Assembly: GCF_049844995.1 (NCBI RefSeq)
Contig: NZ_JBNCMC010000001.1
Span: 1-64,000 of the forward strand
From: Luteimicrobium sp049844995
GTDB taxonomy: Bacteria > Actinomycetota > Actinomycetes > Actinomycetales > Cellulomonadaceae
Length of the DNA: 64,000 bases
Direction of reading: 5' to 3'
In this document: positions 18,144 to 26,091 of the stretch, piece by piece
Layout of the letters: each line of letters begins with the position of its first letter
How positions within the stretch are numbered: position 1 is the first letter of the stretch
Translations under genes and position numbers: made by a program
Notes under the pieces: model-generated
What the model was told of the DNA's origin: nothing
The model's database searches: none
The model's input: the letters and a program-made list of their open reading frames with translations, nothing else

Positions 18144-19207
18144 GCGCGCGCCCTCCCGAGAGACTCGCCGAGGATGCCGGTCGGCCGGAACAGGAGCACC
18201 AGGACCAGGACGACGAACGCCACGACGTCGCGCCACTCCGTCCCGAAGAGCGCCTGCCCGTAGAGCTCCATGACGCCGAGCAGGAGCCCGCCGAGCAGGG
18301 CGCCCCGCAGGTTGCCGATGCCGCCGAGCACCGCGGCCGCGAACGCCTTGATCCCGAGGATGAAGCCCCCGGAGTAGATGATCCCGTTCGGGATCTTGAG
18401 GCTGTAGAGCATCGCGGCAGCGCCCGCGAGCACCCCGCCGAGCAGGAAGGTCAGCATGATGACCCGCTCCCGCGAGACGCCCATGAGGGTCGCCGTGACC
18501 GGGTCCTGCGCCACGGCGCGGATCCCCCGGCCGAACTTCGTCGCGTTGACGAACCGGTCGACGAGGAACGCGAGCACGAGCGCCGCGACGACGACGACGA
18601 TGTCGACGTTGCTGACGTCGGCCCCGCCGAACGTGAAGACGGTGACCTCCTGGACGAGGCGGATCGGCTGCTGCGCGGTGGTGCCGCCGAAGTTGCCGCC
18701 GGTGAGCTTCGGGAGCACGAAGTGGACGAACTCCTGGAGCACGAACGACGCGCCGATCGCGGTGATGAGGAAGGTCAGCGACGGCGCGCCGCGCTTGCGC
18801 AGCGGTCGGTAGGCGACGCGTTCCAGGCCGACGGCCGCTCCGCCCGAGACGGCCATGCCGCCGATCATCGCGATCAGCAGGTACATCACGGTCAGTGCGG
18901 TGCCCTGGGCGTAGGCGTCGCCCTTCGGGACGAACCCGAGCGCCCACAGGACCGCGTACTGCCCGAACATGCCCAGCATGAAGATCTCGGAGTGCGCGAA
19001 GTTGATGAGTCGCAGGACGCCGTAGACCAGCGTGTAGCCGACGGCGATGAGGGCGTAGATGGCGCCGTACGTGAGTCCGTCGACGGTGAGGGACCAGAAG
19101 TTGGAGAACAGGCGGTGGGTGTTGAAGTCGATGACGCCGTCCGCGGCGAGCACGGAGTGCGCGGTGTGGGCGGAGGCGAGGACGTCAGGGAGCAGAAGGG
19201 CGCTCAT
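18140..19207 (-). CDS. livH: Branched-chain amino acid ABC transporter permease LivH
   Basis: A 355-residue permease with about eight to nine helices. Family motifs include GLTYGAIYALIAVGYTLVYG near residue 45, INFAHSEIFMLG, and the coupling segment RAVAQDPVTATLMGV near residue 235. A GAGGAG ribosome-binding site precedes the ATG. It lies 80 bases downstream of the binding-protein gene, separated by a strong hairpin, and overlaps livM by four bases. It pairs with LivM to form the membrane channel. Confidence 0.93.
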   Translation of the reverse strand: MSALLLPDVLASAHTAHSVLAADGVIDFNTHRLFSNFWSLTVDGLTYGAIYALIAVGYTLVYGVLRLINFAHSEIFMLGMFGQYAVLWALGFVPKGDAYAQGTALTVMYLLIAMIGGMAVSGGAAVGLERVAYRPLRKRGAPSLTFLITAIGASFVLQEFVHFVLPKLTGGNFGGTTAQQPIRLVQEVTVFTFGGADVSNVDIVVVVAALVLAFLVDRFVNATKFGRGIRAVAQDPVTATLMGVSRERVIMLTFLLGGVLAGAAAMLYSLKIPNGIIYSGGFILGIKAFAAAVLGGIGNLRGALLGGLLLGVMELYGQALFGTEWRDVVAFVVLVLVLLFRPTGILGESLGRARA

Positions 19208-19246
19208 GGAGCTCCTCGGGATGGATCCGGTGCAAGGTCACGACGC

Positions 19247-19282
19247 CGCGACGGCCGGGCCCTCGCGGACCCGGCCGTCGCG
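19247..19282 (-). terminator. Intercistronic hairpin between livK and livH
   Basis: A perfect 13-base-pair stem (CGCGACGGCCGGG and its complement) closes a 10-base loop. It has no U tract and sits inside the operon, so it is better read as an attenuator or RNA-stabilising hairpin that keeps the binding-protein mRNA more abundant than the permease mRNA. Confidence 0.65.
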
Positions 19283-19287
19283 ATCGG

Positions 19288-20526
19288 TCACTTGACCTGG
19301 TAGATCCAGATGAGTGCGGAGGACAGCTCGCCCGTCGAGCTCCACTGGTAGTGGCGGGCCAGCCCGTCGCCCGAGTAGCTCTTGACGTAGTCGACGAGCT
19401 TCGCGCGGTCCGTGATCCCCGAGTCGATGCCCTTGAGCATGATCGTCGCGAGGTCGTAGCCCTCGACCGAGTACACGCCCGGCGTCGCGCCGCTGTTGGT
19501 CGTCTTGTAGTCGGCCGCGAACTGCTCGGGCGCCGGCCCGCAGGGGCAGGAGAGCAGGGCGTCCTTGGATGCGCTGCCCGCCTGCTTGACGAACTGCGGG
19601 TCGTTCGTGCCGTCAGCCGAGACGAACGTCGCGGTCACGCCCGACGAGCGGAGCTGGGACGCGAACGGCGCCGCCTCGGCGTAGTAACCGGCGTAGAAGA
19701 TCGCGTCGGCGTCGGCGCTCTTGATGCTCTGCACCGTGGCGGAGAAGTCCTTGTCACCCGTCTTCACGCTCGCCGCGCAGTCCCTGTCGGCCGACGAGCC
19801 GAGCGCTTCGGTCACGGCCTTGGCCAGCCCGACGCCGTAGTCGGAGTCGTCCTGGACGACGCAGACCTTCGTGAACTTCTTGGTGTCGACGAGGTAGTGC
19901 GCCACGGCCGGGCCCTGGACGCCGTCGTTCGCGAGTCCGCGGAAGAAGTTGGTCCAGCCGTTCTTGGTGAGGTCGACGTTGGTGGCGGACGCCGTCAGGG
20001 ACAGCAGGTTCGCCTGGTTGAAGACCTGGCCGACCGCCGCAGTCTCGCCCGAGAACGCCGGGCCCAGTAGGCCGATGACGTTCTTGTTAGACACGATGGT
20101 CGGCGCGACCTGGGTGGCCTTCTGGGGCGTGCCCTCCGTGTCGTAGCCCTTGAGCTGGACCTGGCAGTCGGCGTTCGCCTTGTTGTGCGCCTCGACGGCC
20201 ACCTTCGCGCCGTCGATGATGTTGATGCCCAGCGCGGCGTTCGGGCCCGTCAGGGCCCCCGCCATGGCGATCGTCGTGGTGGCGGCGCACTTCGCCTTGC
20301 CGTCACCGGCGGGGTCGGCCGCGTTCGACGAGTCCGCCGCGGGGACCTCCTTGCCGGACTCGTCGATCTGGACGATCGGCTGGATCGAGAGGTCCGCGGA
20401 GCTCGTGGTGCTCCCGCCCGTCGAGCCGCCCCCACCGCCCGAGTCGTCCTTCGAGGCACACCCTGCGACAAGCAGGGCGGACGCCATCGCCATGGCGACG
20501 GCGGCGGTGGGAAGACTGCGACGCAT
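19288..20526 (-). CDS. livK: Branched-chain amino acid ABC transporter substrate-binding lipoprotein
   Basis: A 412-residue exported binding protein. It has an N-terminal basic and hydrophobic signal, then the lipobox LVAGCAS with the lipidated Cys at residue 23, followed by a Gly/Ser-rich linker. The mature part is a type I periplasmic-binding fold (IAMAGALTGPNAALGINIIDGAKVAVEAHN, and CVVQDDSDYGVGLAKAV). It captures branched-chain amino acids or amides outside the membrane. A GGAGGAA ribosome-binding site precedes the ATG. It is the first gene of livKHMGF. Confidence 0.9.
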   Translation of the reverse strand: MRRSLPTAAVAMAMASALLVAGCASKDDSGGGGGSTGGSTTSSADLSIQPIVQIDESGKEVPAADSSNAADPAGDGKAKCAATTTIAMAGALTGPNAALGINIIDGAKVAVEAHNKANADCQVQLKGYDTEGTPQKATQVAPTIVSNKNVIGLLGPAFSGETAAVGQVFNQANLLSLTASATNVDLTKNGWTNFFRGLANDGVQGPAVAHYLVDTKKFTKVCVVQDDSDYGVGLAKAVTEALGSSADRDCAASVKTGDKDFSATVQSIKSADADAIFYAGYYAEAAPFASQLRSSGVTATFVSADGTNDPQFVKQAGSASKDALLSCPCGPAPEQFAADYKTTNSGATPGVYSVEGYDLATIMLKGIDSGITDRAKLVDYVKSYSGDGLARHYQWSSTGELSSALIWIYQVK

Positions 20527-20909
20527 CTGGTTCCTCCAAGGTCGTGAACCTCTGTCGGGCGGAGCTCGAATCGCTGACGACGGGCAAGCCGACGTGCCGA
20601 GCAAGTTACTCCCGCCTCGGCGCGAAGAACAGACATCTGCGGCCGCGTGTCGAAATCGTGATTGAGCGGAAACAACGCAGAAACCGCTCTGCCGGAATCC
20701 CGACGCGTTCGCCCGGGCCGCCGATCCGCCGAGTGGCGCAGGTCACAGCGGCGTGGTGCCCGATCCGCGCTCGAGACGGGCGACGACTCCCCAGCATCAC
20801 CGGCAGGACGCCGGTGCGCGTCGTCGTCGACCCGGGCGGTCGTCGTCTCACGTGGTGGACGACACGGAGCCCGATCACTCTGGGCCTGTCGAAGGCAGGC
20901 GACCTCCGG
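20527..20909. other. Divergent intergenic region between livK and the cold-shock gene
   Basis: No gene is supported here. The region should hold the promoters of livK (minus) and csp (plus). I could not pick a convincing livK promoter. A small hairpin CACCGGC-N5-GCCGGTG lies at 20798-20816, with no evident riboswitch architecture. Confidence 0.5.
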
Positions 20910-20915
20910 TACAGT
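20910..20915 (+). promoter_or_regulatory. Candidate -10 box of the cold-shock gene
   Basis: TACAGT about 105 bases before the csp start codon. A start around 20922 would give a 5' leader of roughly 100 bases, which is common for cold-shock mRNAs. The -35 element is weak. Confidence 0.45.
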
Positions 20916-21019
20916 GTTCGGCGAGTGCTTGCTTGTCTTCTTCACCGGAGTCGACGACGAACACCGTGCATGCGCCCTCGAAGGTCGAGGGCGTGTACCG
21001 ACTCCTGAAGGAGATCCCC

Positions 21020-21223
21020 ATGGCTACTGGCATCGTGAAGTGGTTCAACGGCGAAAAGGGCTACGGCTTCATCGCCCCCGACGACGGCTCCGCCGACGTC
21101 TTCGCGCACTACTCGGCCATCCAGTCGACCGGCTTCCGGTCGCTGGACGAGAACCAGCGCGTCGAGTTCGACGTGACGCAGGGCCCGAAGGGCCCGCAGG
21201 CGGAGAACATCCGCCCGCTCTGA
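21020..21223 (+). CDS. cspA: Cold-shock protein (CspA family)
   Basis: A 67-residue single cold-shock domain. The RNP1-like GYGFIAPDDG and RNP2-like DVFAHYSAI motifs bind single-stranded RNA or DNA, where the protein acts as an RNA chaperone. The N-terminus MATGIVKWFNGEKGYGFI is typical of actinobacterial Csp proteins. An AAGGAG ribosome-binding site lies seven bases before the ATG, and a long leader and a strong terminator frame the gene as a single transcription unit. Family assignment is very secure; which paralogue it is cannot be told. Confidence 0.96.
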   Translation: MATGIVKWFNGEKGYGFIAPDDGSADVFAHYSAIQSTGFRSLDENQRVEFDVTQGPKGPQAENIRPL

Positions 21224-21255
21224 TCTGAGCACCGGCGCCCGCAAGGGCACCACGA

Positions 21256-21291
21256 ACGAGCCCGGCATCCCCTTGGGGGTGCCGGGCTCGT
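21256..21291 (+). terminator. Terminator of the cold-shock gene
   Basis: A 12-base-pair perfect stem (ACGAGCCCGGCA with its complement), extended by a few further pairs around a CTTG tip. It starts 33 bases after the csp stop. Only a short pyrimidine-rich run follows, as is common in GC-rich genomes. Confidence 0.75.
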
Positions 21292-21326
21292 CCCGTCTCC
21301 GCACCTCAGCGGACCGAGACGGTGCG

Positions 21327-21400
21327 AACCCGCTGCCGCCAGGGCGAGCGAGGACGCGGGCCAAAGGCGGCATGGAACCGCCGGAGGCAAGCCGAACGCC
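21327..21400. repeat. Degenerate copy of the dispersed repeat (intergenic)
   Basis: Contains CGAGCGAGGA near 21344 and a GGCGG...CCGCC hairpin. On the minus strand it could encode AFGLPPAVPCR, resembling GLPSASLVPR encoded by the antisense of the better copies. The match is weak and rests on this resemblance and on adjacency to copy A. Confidence 0.35.
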
Positions 21401-21491
21401 TGGGCCCCCGGGGGCGAGGTGCGCCGCGCCGTGGGCCGAGCTGAGCCGAGGGCACCGGGGGGCTCGGGGAGACCTGAGGTCGGGTCGCGCC

Positions 21492-21618
21492 GCGGAGGTG
21501 AGCCGAGAGCGCCGGGGCTCGGGGGAAGGGGCGCGCGGTCGTGGCTGGGTGGGCGGGAAGCCGAGCGAGGAACGAGCGAGGCGGATGGAAGACCGCGCGC
21601 CCTTCCCCCGAGCCCCGG
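21492..21618. repeat. Dispersed hairpin repeat, copy A (intergenic)
   Basis: It opens with GCGGAGGTGAGCCG, as copies B and C do. Then come a 29-base arm (21512-21540) and its 28-base complement (21591-21618, one bulge). The roughly 50-base loop carries the family core CCGAGCGAGGAACGAGCGAG and continues to GGCGGATGGAA (21561-21589). The stem sequence is not shared with other copies. The element ends 24 bases before the stop of the downstream minus-strand ABC gene, so it could also serve as that gene's terminator. Confidence 0.75.
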
Positions 21619-21641
21619 CCCCAGCCACGAACCGACCACCC

Positions 21642-22448
21642 CTACAGCACGCTCGCCAAGAACTCCCGTGTCCTCGCCTCGCGCGGATCGTCCAGCACCT
21701 CCGCCGGAGTCCCGCGCTCGACGACGACGCCCTCGGCCATGAACACGACCTGGTCGGCGACCTCGCGCGCGAACCCCATCTCGTGCGTGACCACGACCAT
21801 CGTCATGCCGCTCTGGGCGAGGTCGCGCATGACGGCGAGGACCTCGCCCACGAGCTCGGGGTCGAGCGCTGACGTGGGTTCGTCGAAGAGCATGAGCTCG
21901 GGGTCCATGGCGAGCGCCCGGGCGATGGCGACGCGCTGCTGCTGCCCGCCGGAGAGCTGCGCGGGGTAGTGCTCGGCACGGTCGGACAGCCCCACGCGGC
22001 GGAGCAGCTCGTCGGCGCGGGCGCCGGCCTCGGCCTTGGAGCGCCGCAGCACCTGGATCTGCGCTTCCATGACGTTCTGCCGGGCGGTCATGTGGGGGAA
22101 CAGGTTGAAGCGCTGGAACACCATGCCGATGCGGGCGCGCTGCCGGGCGATGTCGCGGCTGCTGAGCCGGAAGAGCGCGGGCTTGCCGCCGCGGGTGCCC
22201 TCCCGGTAGCCCATGAGCTCGCCGTCGACCCGCACCCGGCCGGCGGTGATGTCCTCGAGCTCGTTGATGCAGCGCAGGACGGTCGACTTCCCGGACCCGG
22301 AGGGCCCGAGGACGACGCACACGCTGCCGCGGGGCACGACGAGGTCGATGCCGCGCAGGACGTGCAGGTGCCCGAACTCCTTGTGGAGGCCGTCGATCTC
22401 GACCATGGGACCGGGCCCGCCGGCCGCCGGCGCGTCGGCCTGGCTCAT
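21642..22448 (-). CDS. Polar amino acid ABC transporter ATP-binding protein (GlnQ-like)
   Basis: A 268-residue ATPase with Walker A GPSGSGKST near residue 49, signature LSGGQQQRVAIARAL near residue 165, Walker B LMLFDEPTSALDP and the switch His in VVTHEMGFAREVADQ, which is typical of the GlnQ/HisP polar amino acid class. A short insertion (GYREGTRGGKPALFRLSSRD) between strands is also common in this subgroup. The ATG overlaps the permease stop by four bases. It is the last gene of a binding protein-permease-ATPase operon, and a dispersed repeat hairpin lies just beyond its stop. Confidence 0.93.
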   Translation of the reverse strand: MSQADAPAAGGPGPMVEIDGLHKEFGHLHVLRGIDLVVPRGSVCVVLGPSGSGKSTVLRCINELEDITAGRVRVDGELMGYREGTRGGKPALFRLSSRDIARQRARIGMVFQRFNLFPHMTARQNVMEAQIQVLRRSKAEAGARADELLRRVGLSDRAEHYPAQLSGGQQQRVAIARALAMDPELMLFDEPTSALDPELVGEVLAVMRDLAQSGMTMVVVTHEMGFAREVADQVVFMAEGVVVERGTPAEVLDDPREARTREFLASVL

Positions 22449-23494
22449 CGCGCACCTCCCGCGCCGCCGCCGTGCGGTCGGCCCATGTCGTCGAACACCG
22501 CGATCTCGGGCGTCGTGCCGGCTTCCGCGATCGCTTCCTGGCGGAGCGCGCGCCCGCCCGGGCCATGCCCACGTCGGCCGCCACCGCCACGACCGTGCTC
22601 GTCGAACCCGCGCCCGTAGTACCGCTCGAGGTAGTGCTGCCCGACCATGAGGACGCTCGTGATGGCGAGGTACCAGATGGCGGCGACGACGAGCAGCGGG
22701 ATGGCCTGGAACGTGCGGCTCGCGATGGCGTTGGTGGCGAACTGCAGGTCGAGGGTGAAGGGGACGGCGAGGACGAGCGACGTCGTCTTGAGCATGGAGA
22801 TCGTCTCGTTGCCGGTGGGCGGGACGATGACGCGCATGGCCTGCGGCAGGACGATGCGGCGGAGGATGGTGGAGTCCTTCATGCCGAGCGCACGCGACGC
22901 CTCCTCCTGTCCACGGTCGACGGACTGGAGACCTGCCCGCACGATCTCCGCGAGGTACGCGGCCTCGTTGAGCCCGAGCCCGAGGATCGCGGCCCGCGAC
23001 GCGGTCACGAGCTCCGTCGTCGTGAAGTGGAACCATTCCGGGCCGAACGGCACGCCGAGGGAGATCTTCGGGTAGAGGACGGAGATGAGGCCCCAGAACA
23101 CGAGCTGCGTGTAGATCGGGGTGCCGCGGAAGAACCAGATGTAGACCCAGCTGGTGTACCGCATGACGGGGTTCTCGGACCGCCGCATGATCGCGAGCAG
23201 CACCGCGAGGACGATGCCCAGGACCATCGACGCGACCGTGAGCCACAGCGTCCAGCCGACGCCCCGGACGACCTGCTCGTTGAAGAGGTACTTCCCGACG
23301 GTCGGCCAGTCGAACTTGTCGTTGGTGACGAGCGCGTGCACGACCATCGCGGCGAGCACGAGCACGACGACGGCGGAGACCCACCGGCCGGGGTGACGGA
23401 CGGGGACGGCGTGGATCCGGTCGGGGACCGGGTCGCCGGAGGGCGGGACGGCGGGGCCGGGCAGCGCTGCCCGGCCCCCTGCGAGGTCGCTCAT
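22445..23494 (-). CDS. Polar amino acid ABC transporter permease
   Basis: A 349-residue permease with about five to six helices. It has the HisMQ/GlnP-type segment RRSENPVMRYTSWVYIWFFRGTP and the EAA coupling loop QEEASRALGMKDSTILRRIVLPQAMR near residue 215, followed by PPTGNETISMLKTTSL. One permease with one ATPase and one binding protein suggests a homodimeric channel. The C-terminal ~55 residues are Gly/Arg-rich and hydrophilic, longer than usual. Its start is 22 bases after the binding-protein stop. Confidence 0.92.
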   Translation of the reverse strand: MSDLAGGRAALPGPAVPPSGDPVPDRIHAVPVRHPGRWVSAVVVLVLAAMVVHALVTNDKFDWPTVGKYLFNEQVVRGVGWTLWLTVASMVLGIVLAVLLAIMRRSENPVMRYTSWVYIWFFRGTPIYTQLVFWGLISVLYPKISLGVPFGPEWFHFTTTELVTASRAAILGLGLNEAAYLAEIVRAGLQSVDRGQEEASRALGMKDSTILRRIVLPQAMRVIVPPTGNETISMLKTTSLVLAVPFTLDLQFATNAIASRTFQAIPLLVVAAIWYLAITSVLMVGQHYLERYYGRGFDEHGRGGGGRRGHGPGGRALRQEAIAEAGTTPEIAVFDDMGRPHGGGAGGAR

Positions 23495-23516
23495 GGGACT
23501 CAGTCTGCCCCGGTCG

Positions 23517-24440
23517 TCAGCCGACCGAGGGGTTGAGCTCGGCGGTCGTCACAGCGCCGGCCTCGTTGCCCCAGGCCTTGAGGATCTTGCCGTAGGTGCC
23601 GTCGCCGATGAGCTTCTGGACCGTCTTCTGGATGACGTCGGTGAGCGGCTGGTCCGACTTCGAGACCACGATGCCCTGCGGCGCGGTCGCGAACACGTCG
23701 CCGAGCTGCTCGAGCTGGCCGTTCGTCTGCGAGAGCGCGTACGCGACGATCGGCGAGTCCGCGTACATGGCGTCGAGCTTGCCGCCGACGAGGTTGGTGG
23801 TGACGTCGGCCTGCGAGTCGTAGCTCAGCCCGTCGATCTTGGACTTGCCGGCCGCGGTGCACTTCTTCGACAGGTCGCCGAGCTCGTCGGCCTCGACCGT
23901 GCCGGTCTGCACGCCGACGGTCTTGCCGCACAGGTCGTTCTGGTCGACCTTTTTGGGGTTGCCCTTCTGGACCGCGAACGCCTCGCCGGCCTGGAAGTAC
24001 TCGATCATGTTGACCTGCTTGGCGCGGTCGGGGTTGATCGTGAACGACGAGACGCCGATGTCGTAGCGCGAGCCGATCGACGGGATGATGTTGTCGAACT
24101 TCGACGTCTGGATGTCGGGCTTGAGGCCGAGGGTCGCCGCGATCGCCTTCACGAGGTCGACGTCGTAGCCGACCGGCGTCTTGCCGTCGTCGCCGATGTA
24201 CTCGGCGGGCGCGTACGTGGTGTCGGTCCCGACGCGCAGGGTTCCCGCGCTCTTCACCGCGTCCGGCACGGCCGACGCGAGGGTGTCGTCCTTGGCGACC
24301 GAGCTCGGGTCGAACGTGGAAGCGGCGCCCGAGGGCTTGCTGCCGGACCCGCCGTCGTCGGAGTCGGAGCAGCCGGCGAGCACGACGGCCAGGGCCGCCG
24401 TGGCCACGAGGGCGGTGCTGATGGTTCGAGTGCGTCGCAT
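23517..24440 (-). CDS. Polar amino acid ABC transporter substrate-binding lipoprotein
   Basis: A 307-residue family 3 extracellular binding protein. The signal peptide ends in the lipobox VLAGCSD (Cys at residue 24). The mature part has TLRVGTDTTYAPAEYIGDDGKTPVGYDVDL, the typical ligand-pocket start of glutamate/glutamine/cystine binders. An AGGAGGAACG ribosome-binding site precedes the ATG. A TACTGT -10 box lies at 24506-24511 and a GTTAC-N6-GTAAC dyad at 24522-24537. The ligand cannot be fixed from sequence alone. Confidence 0.9.
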   Translation of the reverse strand: MRRTRTISTALVATAALAVVLAGCSDSDDGGSGSKPSGAASTFDPSSVAKDDTLASAVPDAVKSAGTLRVGTDTTYAPAEYIGDDGKTPVGYDVDLVKAIAATLGLKPDIQTSKFDNIIPSIGSRYDIGVSSFTINPDRAKQVNMIEYFQAGEAFAVQKGNPKKVDQNDLCGKTVGVQTGTVEADELGDLSKKCTAAGKSKIDGLSYDSQADVTTNLVGGKLDAMYADSPIVAYALSQTNGQLEQLGDVFATAPQGIVVSKSDQPLTDVIQKTVQKLIGDGTYGKILKAWGNEAGAVTTAELNPSVG

Positions 24441-24505
24441 CGTTCCTCCTGAGGTCGCGCCGCAGCGCGTACGGCCCGACGCCGCACCTCGCGGCGTCGC
24501 GCGTC

Positions 24506-24511
24506 ACAGTA
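24506..24511 (-). promoter_or_regulatory. Candidate -10 box of the polar amino acid ABC operon
   Basis: TACTGT on the minus strand, 66 bases before the binding-protein start codon, with a GlnR-like dyad immediately upstream. Confidence 0.45.
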
Positions 24512-24521
24512 TGCGCGTCTT

Positions 24522-24537
24522 GTTACCGCCGCGTAAC
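24522..24537 (-). promoter_or_regulatory. GlnR-like dyad upstream of amino acid ABC operon
   Basis: GTTAC-N6-GTAAC. It resembles the actinobacterial GlnR half-site arrangement (GTnAC-n6-GaAAC). It lies at the -35 region of the TACTGT promoter of a polar amino acid importer, a plausible nitrogen-regulated gene. Confidence 0.4.
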
Positions 24538-24563
24538 CACGGTCCGCACCCCGGGAACCTCGC

Positions 24564-25265
24564 TCACGAGGACGCCAGGTGCTCGAGCGCGACGCCCTTT
24601 CCGGTCGCGGTGGCCCGGATCCCGCCCTCGGACCCCCCGCTCGCGGGAACGACGTCCGCGCCGGTCAGCGTGACGCCGTCGGGCAGGTCGAGAGGGACCT
24701 TGAGCCCGTCGACCGTGCTCGCGAGACCGCCGGGCAGGGAGTCCGCGGACACGGTGGCGCCGGCGACCTTCGCGGCCTTGACGTCGACGGCGAGCGCGCC
24801 GTCCGTCACCTTCGGCTCGAGGACCAGCCCGACGCCGATCCCGAGGACCTTGGTGGTGGCGACGAGGCCGTCGTCGGTGGCCTCGATGGTGACGTCGGCC
24901 TTGCTGCGCGCGGCGACCTGCTGCTCCAGTGCGGAGACGGGGACGGTCGCCTCGACGGTCCCGTCGTCGACGACGTAGGGCGAGGTGAGGCTGACGCCGC
25001 TGCCCTCGACGTCGACGTCGGTCACGGTGGTCCCTCCGAAGCTCGCGGAGCCGGCGCGCACGGTGACGTCGTCGAGCGAGCCGCTCCAGAGCTGGGTGAG
25101 GAACGGGAAGCCGTGGATCTTCGCGGAGACGTCGCGGGCGTCGGACTGGGCCGTCGCCTCGTGCGCGAACGAGCGCTCGAAGGCCCACGCGGCCACGCGG
25201 TCCGCCGCGACGGCGAGGAGGGCGAGCACGACGACGGTGATCAGAAGCCTGCGGAAGAAGCGCAC
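24564..25265 (-). CDS. LmeA-like (DUF2993) phospholipid-binding family protein
   Basis: A 233-residue protein with one N-terminal membrane anchor (residues 3-22) and an extracytoplasmic beta-rich domain of the DUF2993 type (FERSFAHEATAQSDARDVSAKIHGFPFLTQLWSGSLDDVTV is the conserved opening). The mycobacterial relative LmeA supports lipomannan elongation. The GTG start lies seven bases after a TACCGT -10 box, so the transcript is probably leaderless. It is divergent from the uracil-DNA glycosylase gene, with only 43 bases between the starts. Confidence 0.8.
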   Translation of the reverse strand: MRFFRRLLITVVVLALLAVAADRVAAWAFERSFAHEATAQSDARDVSAKIHGFPFLTQLWSGSLDDVTVRAGSASFGGTTVTDVDVEGSGVSLTSPYVVDDGTVEATVPVSALEQQVAARSKADVTIEATDDGLVATTKVLGIGVGLVLEPKVTDGALAVDVKAAKVAGATVSADSLPGGLASTVDGLKVPLDLPDGVTLTGADVVPASGGSEGGIRATATGKGVALEHLASS

Positions 25266-25272
25266 CCCCGGT

Positions 25273-25278
25273 ACGGTA
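25273..25278 (-). promoter_or_regulatory. Leaderless -10 box of the LmeA-like gene
   Basis: TACCGT on the minus strand, seven bases before the GTG start at 25265. Confidence 0.5.
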
Positions 25279-25308
25279 CGGGGCCCGGCCGGGTGGGACG
25301 ATCGGCGG

Positions 25309-26082
25309 GTGGCCGCCTCCGTCGACCCTTCACCGGACTCCCCCGCGCGCAACCCGACCCGCGCCCCGGGCGCGCGGGACCTCGCGGCGCTCGACGCGCT
25401 CGTCGTCGGGTGCACGGCGTGCCCGCGGCTGGTGGCCTGGCGCGAGCAGGTGGGCCGGGAGCGCCGGGCGGCGTTCGCGGACGAGGAGTACTGGGCGCGG
25501 CCGGTGCCGAGCTTCGGGGACCCGGCGGCGCGGATCCTCGTGGTCGGGCTCGCGCCCGCCGCGCACGGCGGGAACCGCACGGGCCGGATGTTCACGGGTG
25601 ACAGGTCGGGCGACTTCCTGATCGCGGCGCTGCACCGCGCGGGGCTCGCGTCCCAGCCGACGTCGGTGTCCCGCGGCGACGGCCTCGAGCTCACGGGTGC
25701 GCGGCTCGCGGCACCGGTCCACTGCGTGCCGCCGGAGAACAAGCCCACGCCCGAGGAGCGCCGCACGTGCTCGCCCTACCTGGCGCGCGAGCTCGAGCTC
25801 GTGGCGCCGAGGGTCGTCGTCACGCTCGGGGCGTTCGGCTGGAACGCGACGCTCGACGTGCTCGCCGGCAACGGCTGGGCCGTCCCGAGGCCCCGGCCGC
25901 GGTTCGGCCACGGCGCCGAGACGGTGGTTTCACGTGAAACGTCGGAAGAGGGTGTCGGCCCAGGTCAGCTCACACTTCTGGGCTGCTTCCACCCGAGCCC
26001 GCACAACACGTTCACGGGTCGGCTCACCCCCGACGACATGGACGCGCTGCTCGCCCGCGCGCGAGCGCTCGCCGCGTCATAG
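25309..26082 (+). CDS. Type-5 uracil-DNA glycosylase (UdgB-like)
   Basis: A 257-residue base-excision repair enzyme. The motif 1 block VVGLAPAAHGGNRTGRMFTG near residue 80 and motif 2 FHPSPHN near residue 223 are characteristic of family 5, which lacks the usual catalytic Asp and removes uracil and deaminated purines. Cysteines at CTACPRL near residue 33 and in HCVPPENKP...RRTCSPYL near residues 135-155 would hold an iron-sulfur cluster. The GTG start follows a GACGAT box by six bases. A parS-like 14-mer lies within the coding sequence. The next gene's -10 box overlaps the stop codon. Confidence 0.92.
   Translation: MAASVDPSPDSPARNPTRAPGARDLAALDALVVGCTACPRLVAWREQVGRERRAAFADEEYWARPVPSFGDPAARILVVGLAPAAHGGNRTGRMFTGDRSGDFLIAALHRAGLASQPTSVSRGDGLELTGARLAAPVHCVPPENKPTPEERRTCSPYLARELELVAPRVVVTLGAFGWNATLDVLAGNGWAVPRPRPRFGHGAETVVSRETSEEGVGPGQLTLLGCFHPSPHNTFTGRLTPDDMDALLARARALAAS
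25927..25940. promoter_or_regulatory. parS-like ParB-binding site
   Basis: GTTTCACGTGAAAC, a perfect 14-base palindrome identical to the core of bacterial parS (consensus TGTTTCACGTGAAACA; here flanked by G on both outer positions). It lies within the uracil-DNA glycosylase coding sequence. parS sites cluster near oriC, so this suggests an origin-proximal location. Confidence 0.8.
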
Positions 26083-26085
26083 GTT
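26080..26085 (+). promoter_or_regulatory. Leaderless -10 box of the pnt operon
   Basis: TAGGTT, exactly six bases before the GTG start at 26092. It overlaps the stop codon of the uracil-DNA glycosylase gene and decides for GTG 26092 rather than the ATG two codons later. Confidence 0.55.
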
Positions 26086-26091
26086 CGAGAC

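Noticed and set aside
21273..21872. Open frames across the csp-ABC intergenic region
   Set aside because: They are made of repeat sequence and antisense of the ABC ATPase gene, with no ribosome-binding site or domain.
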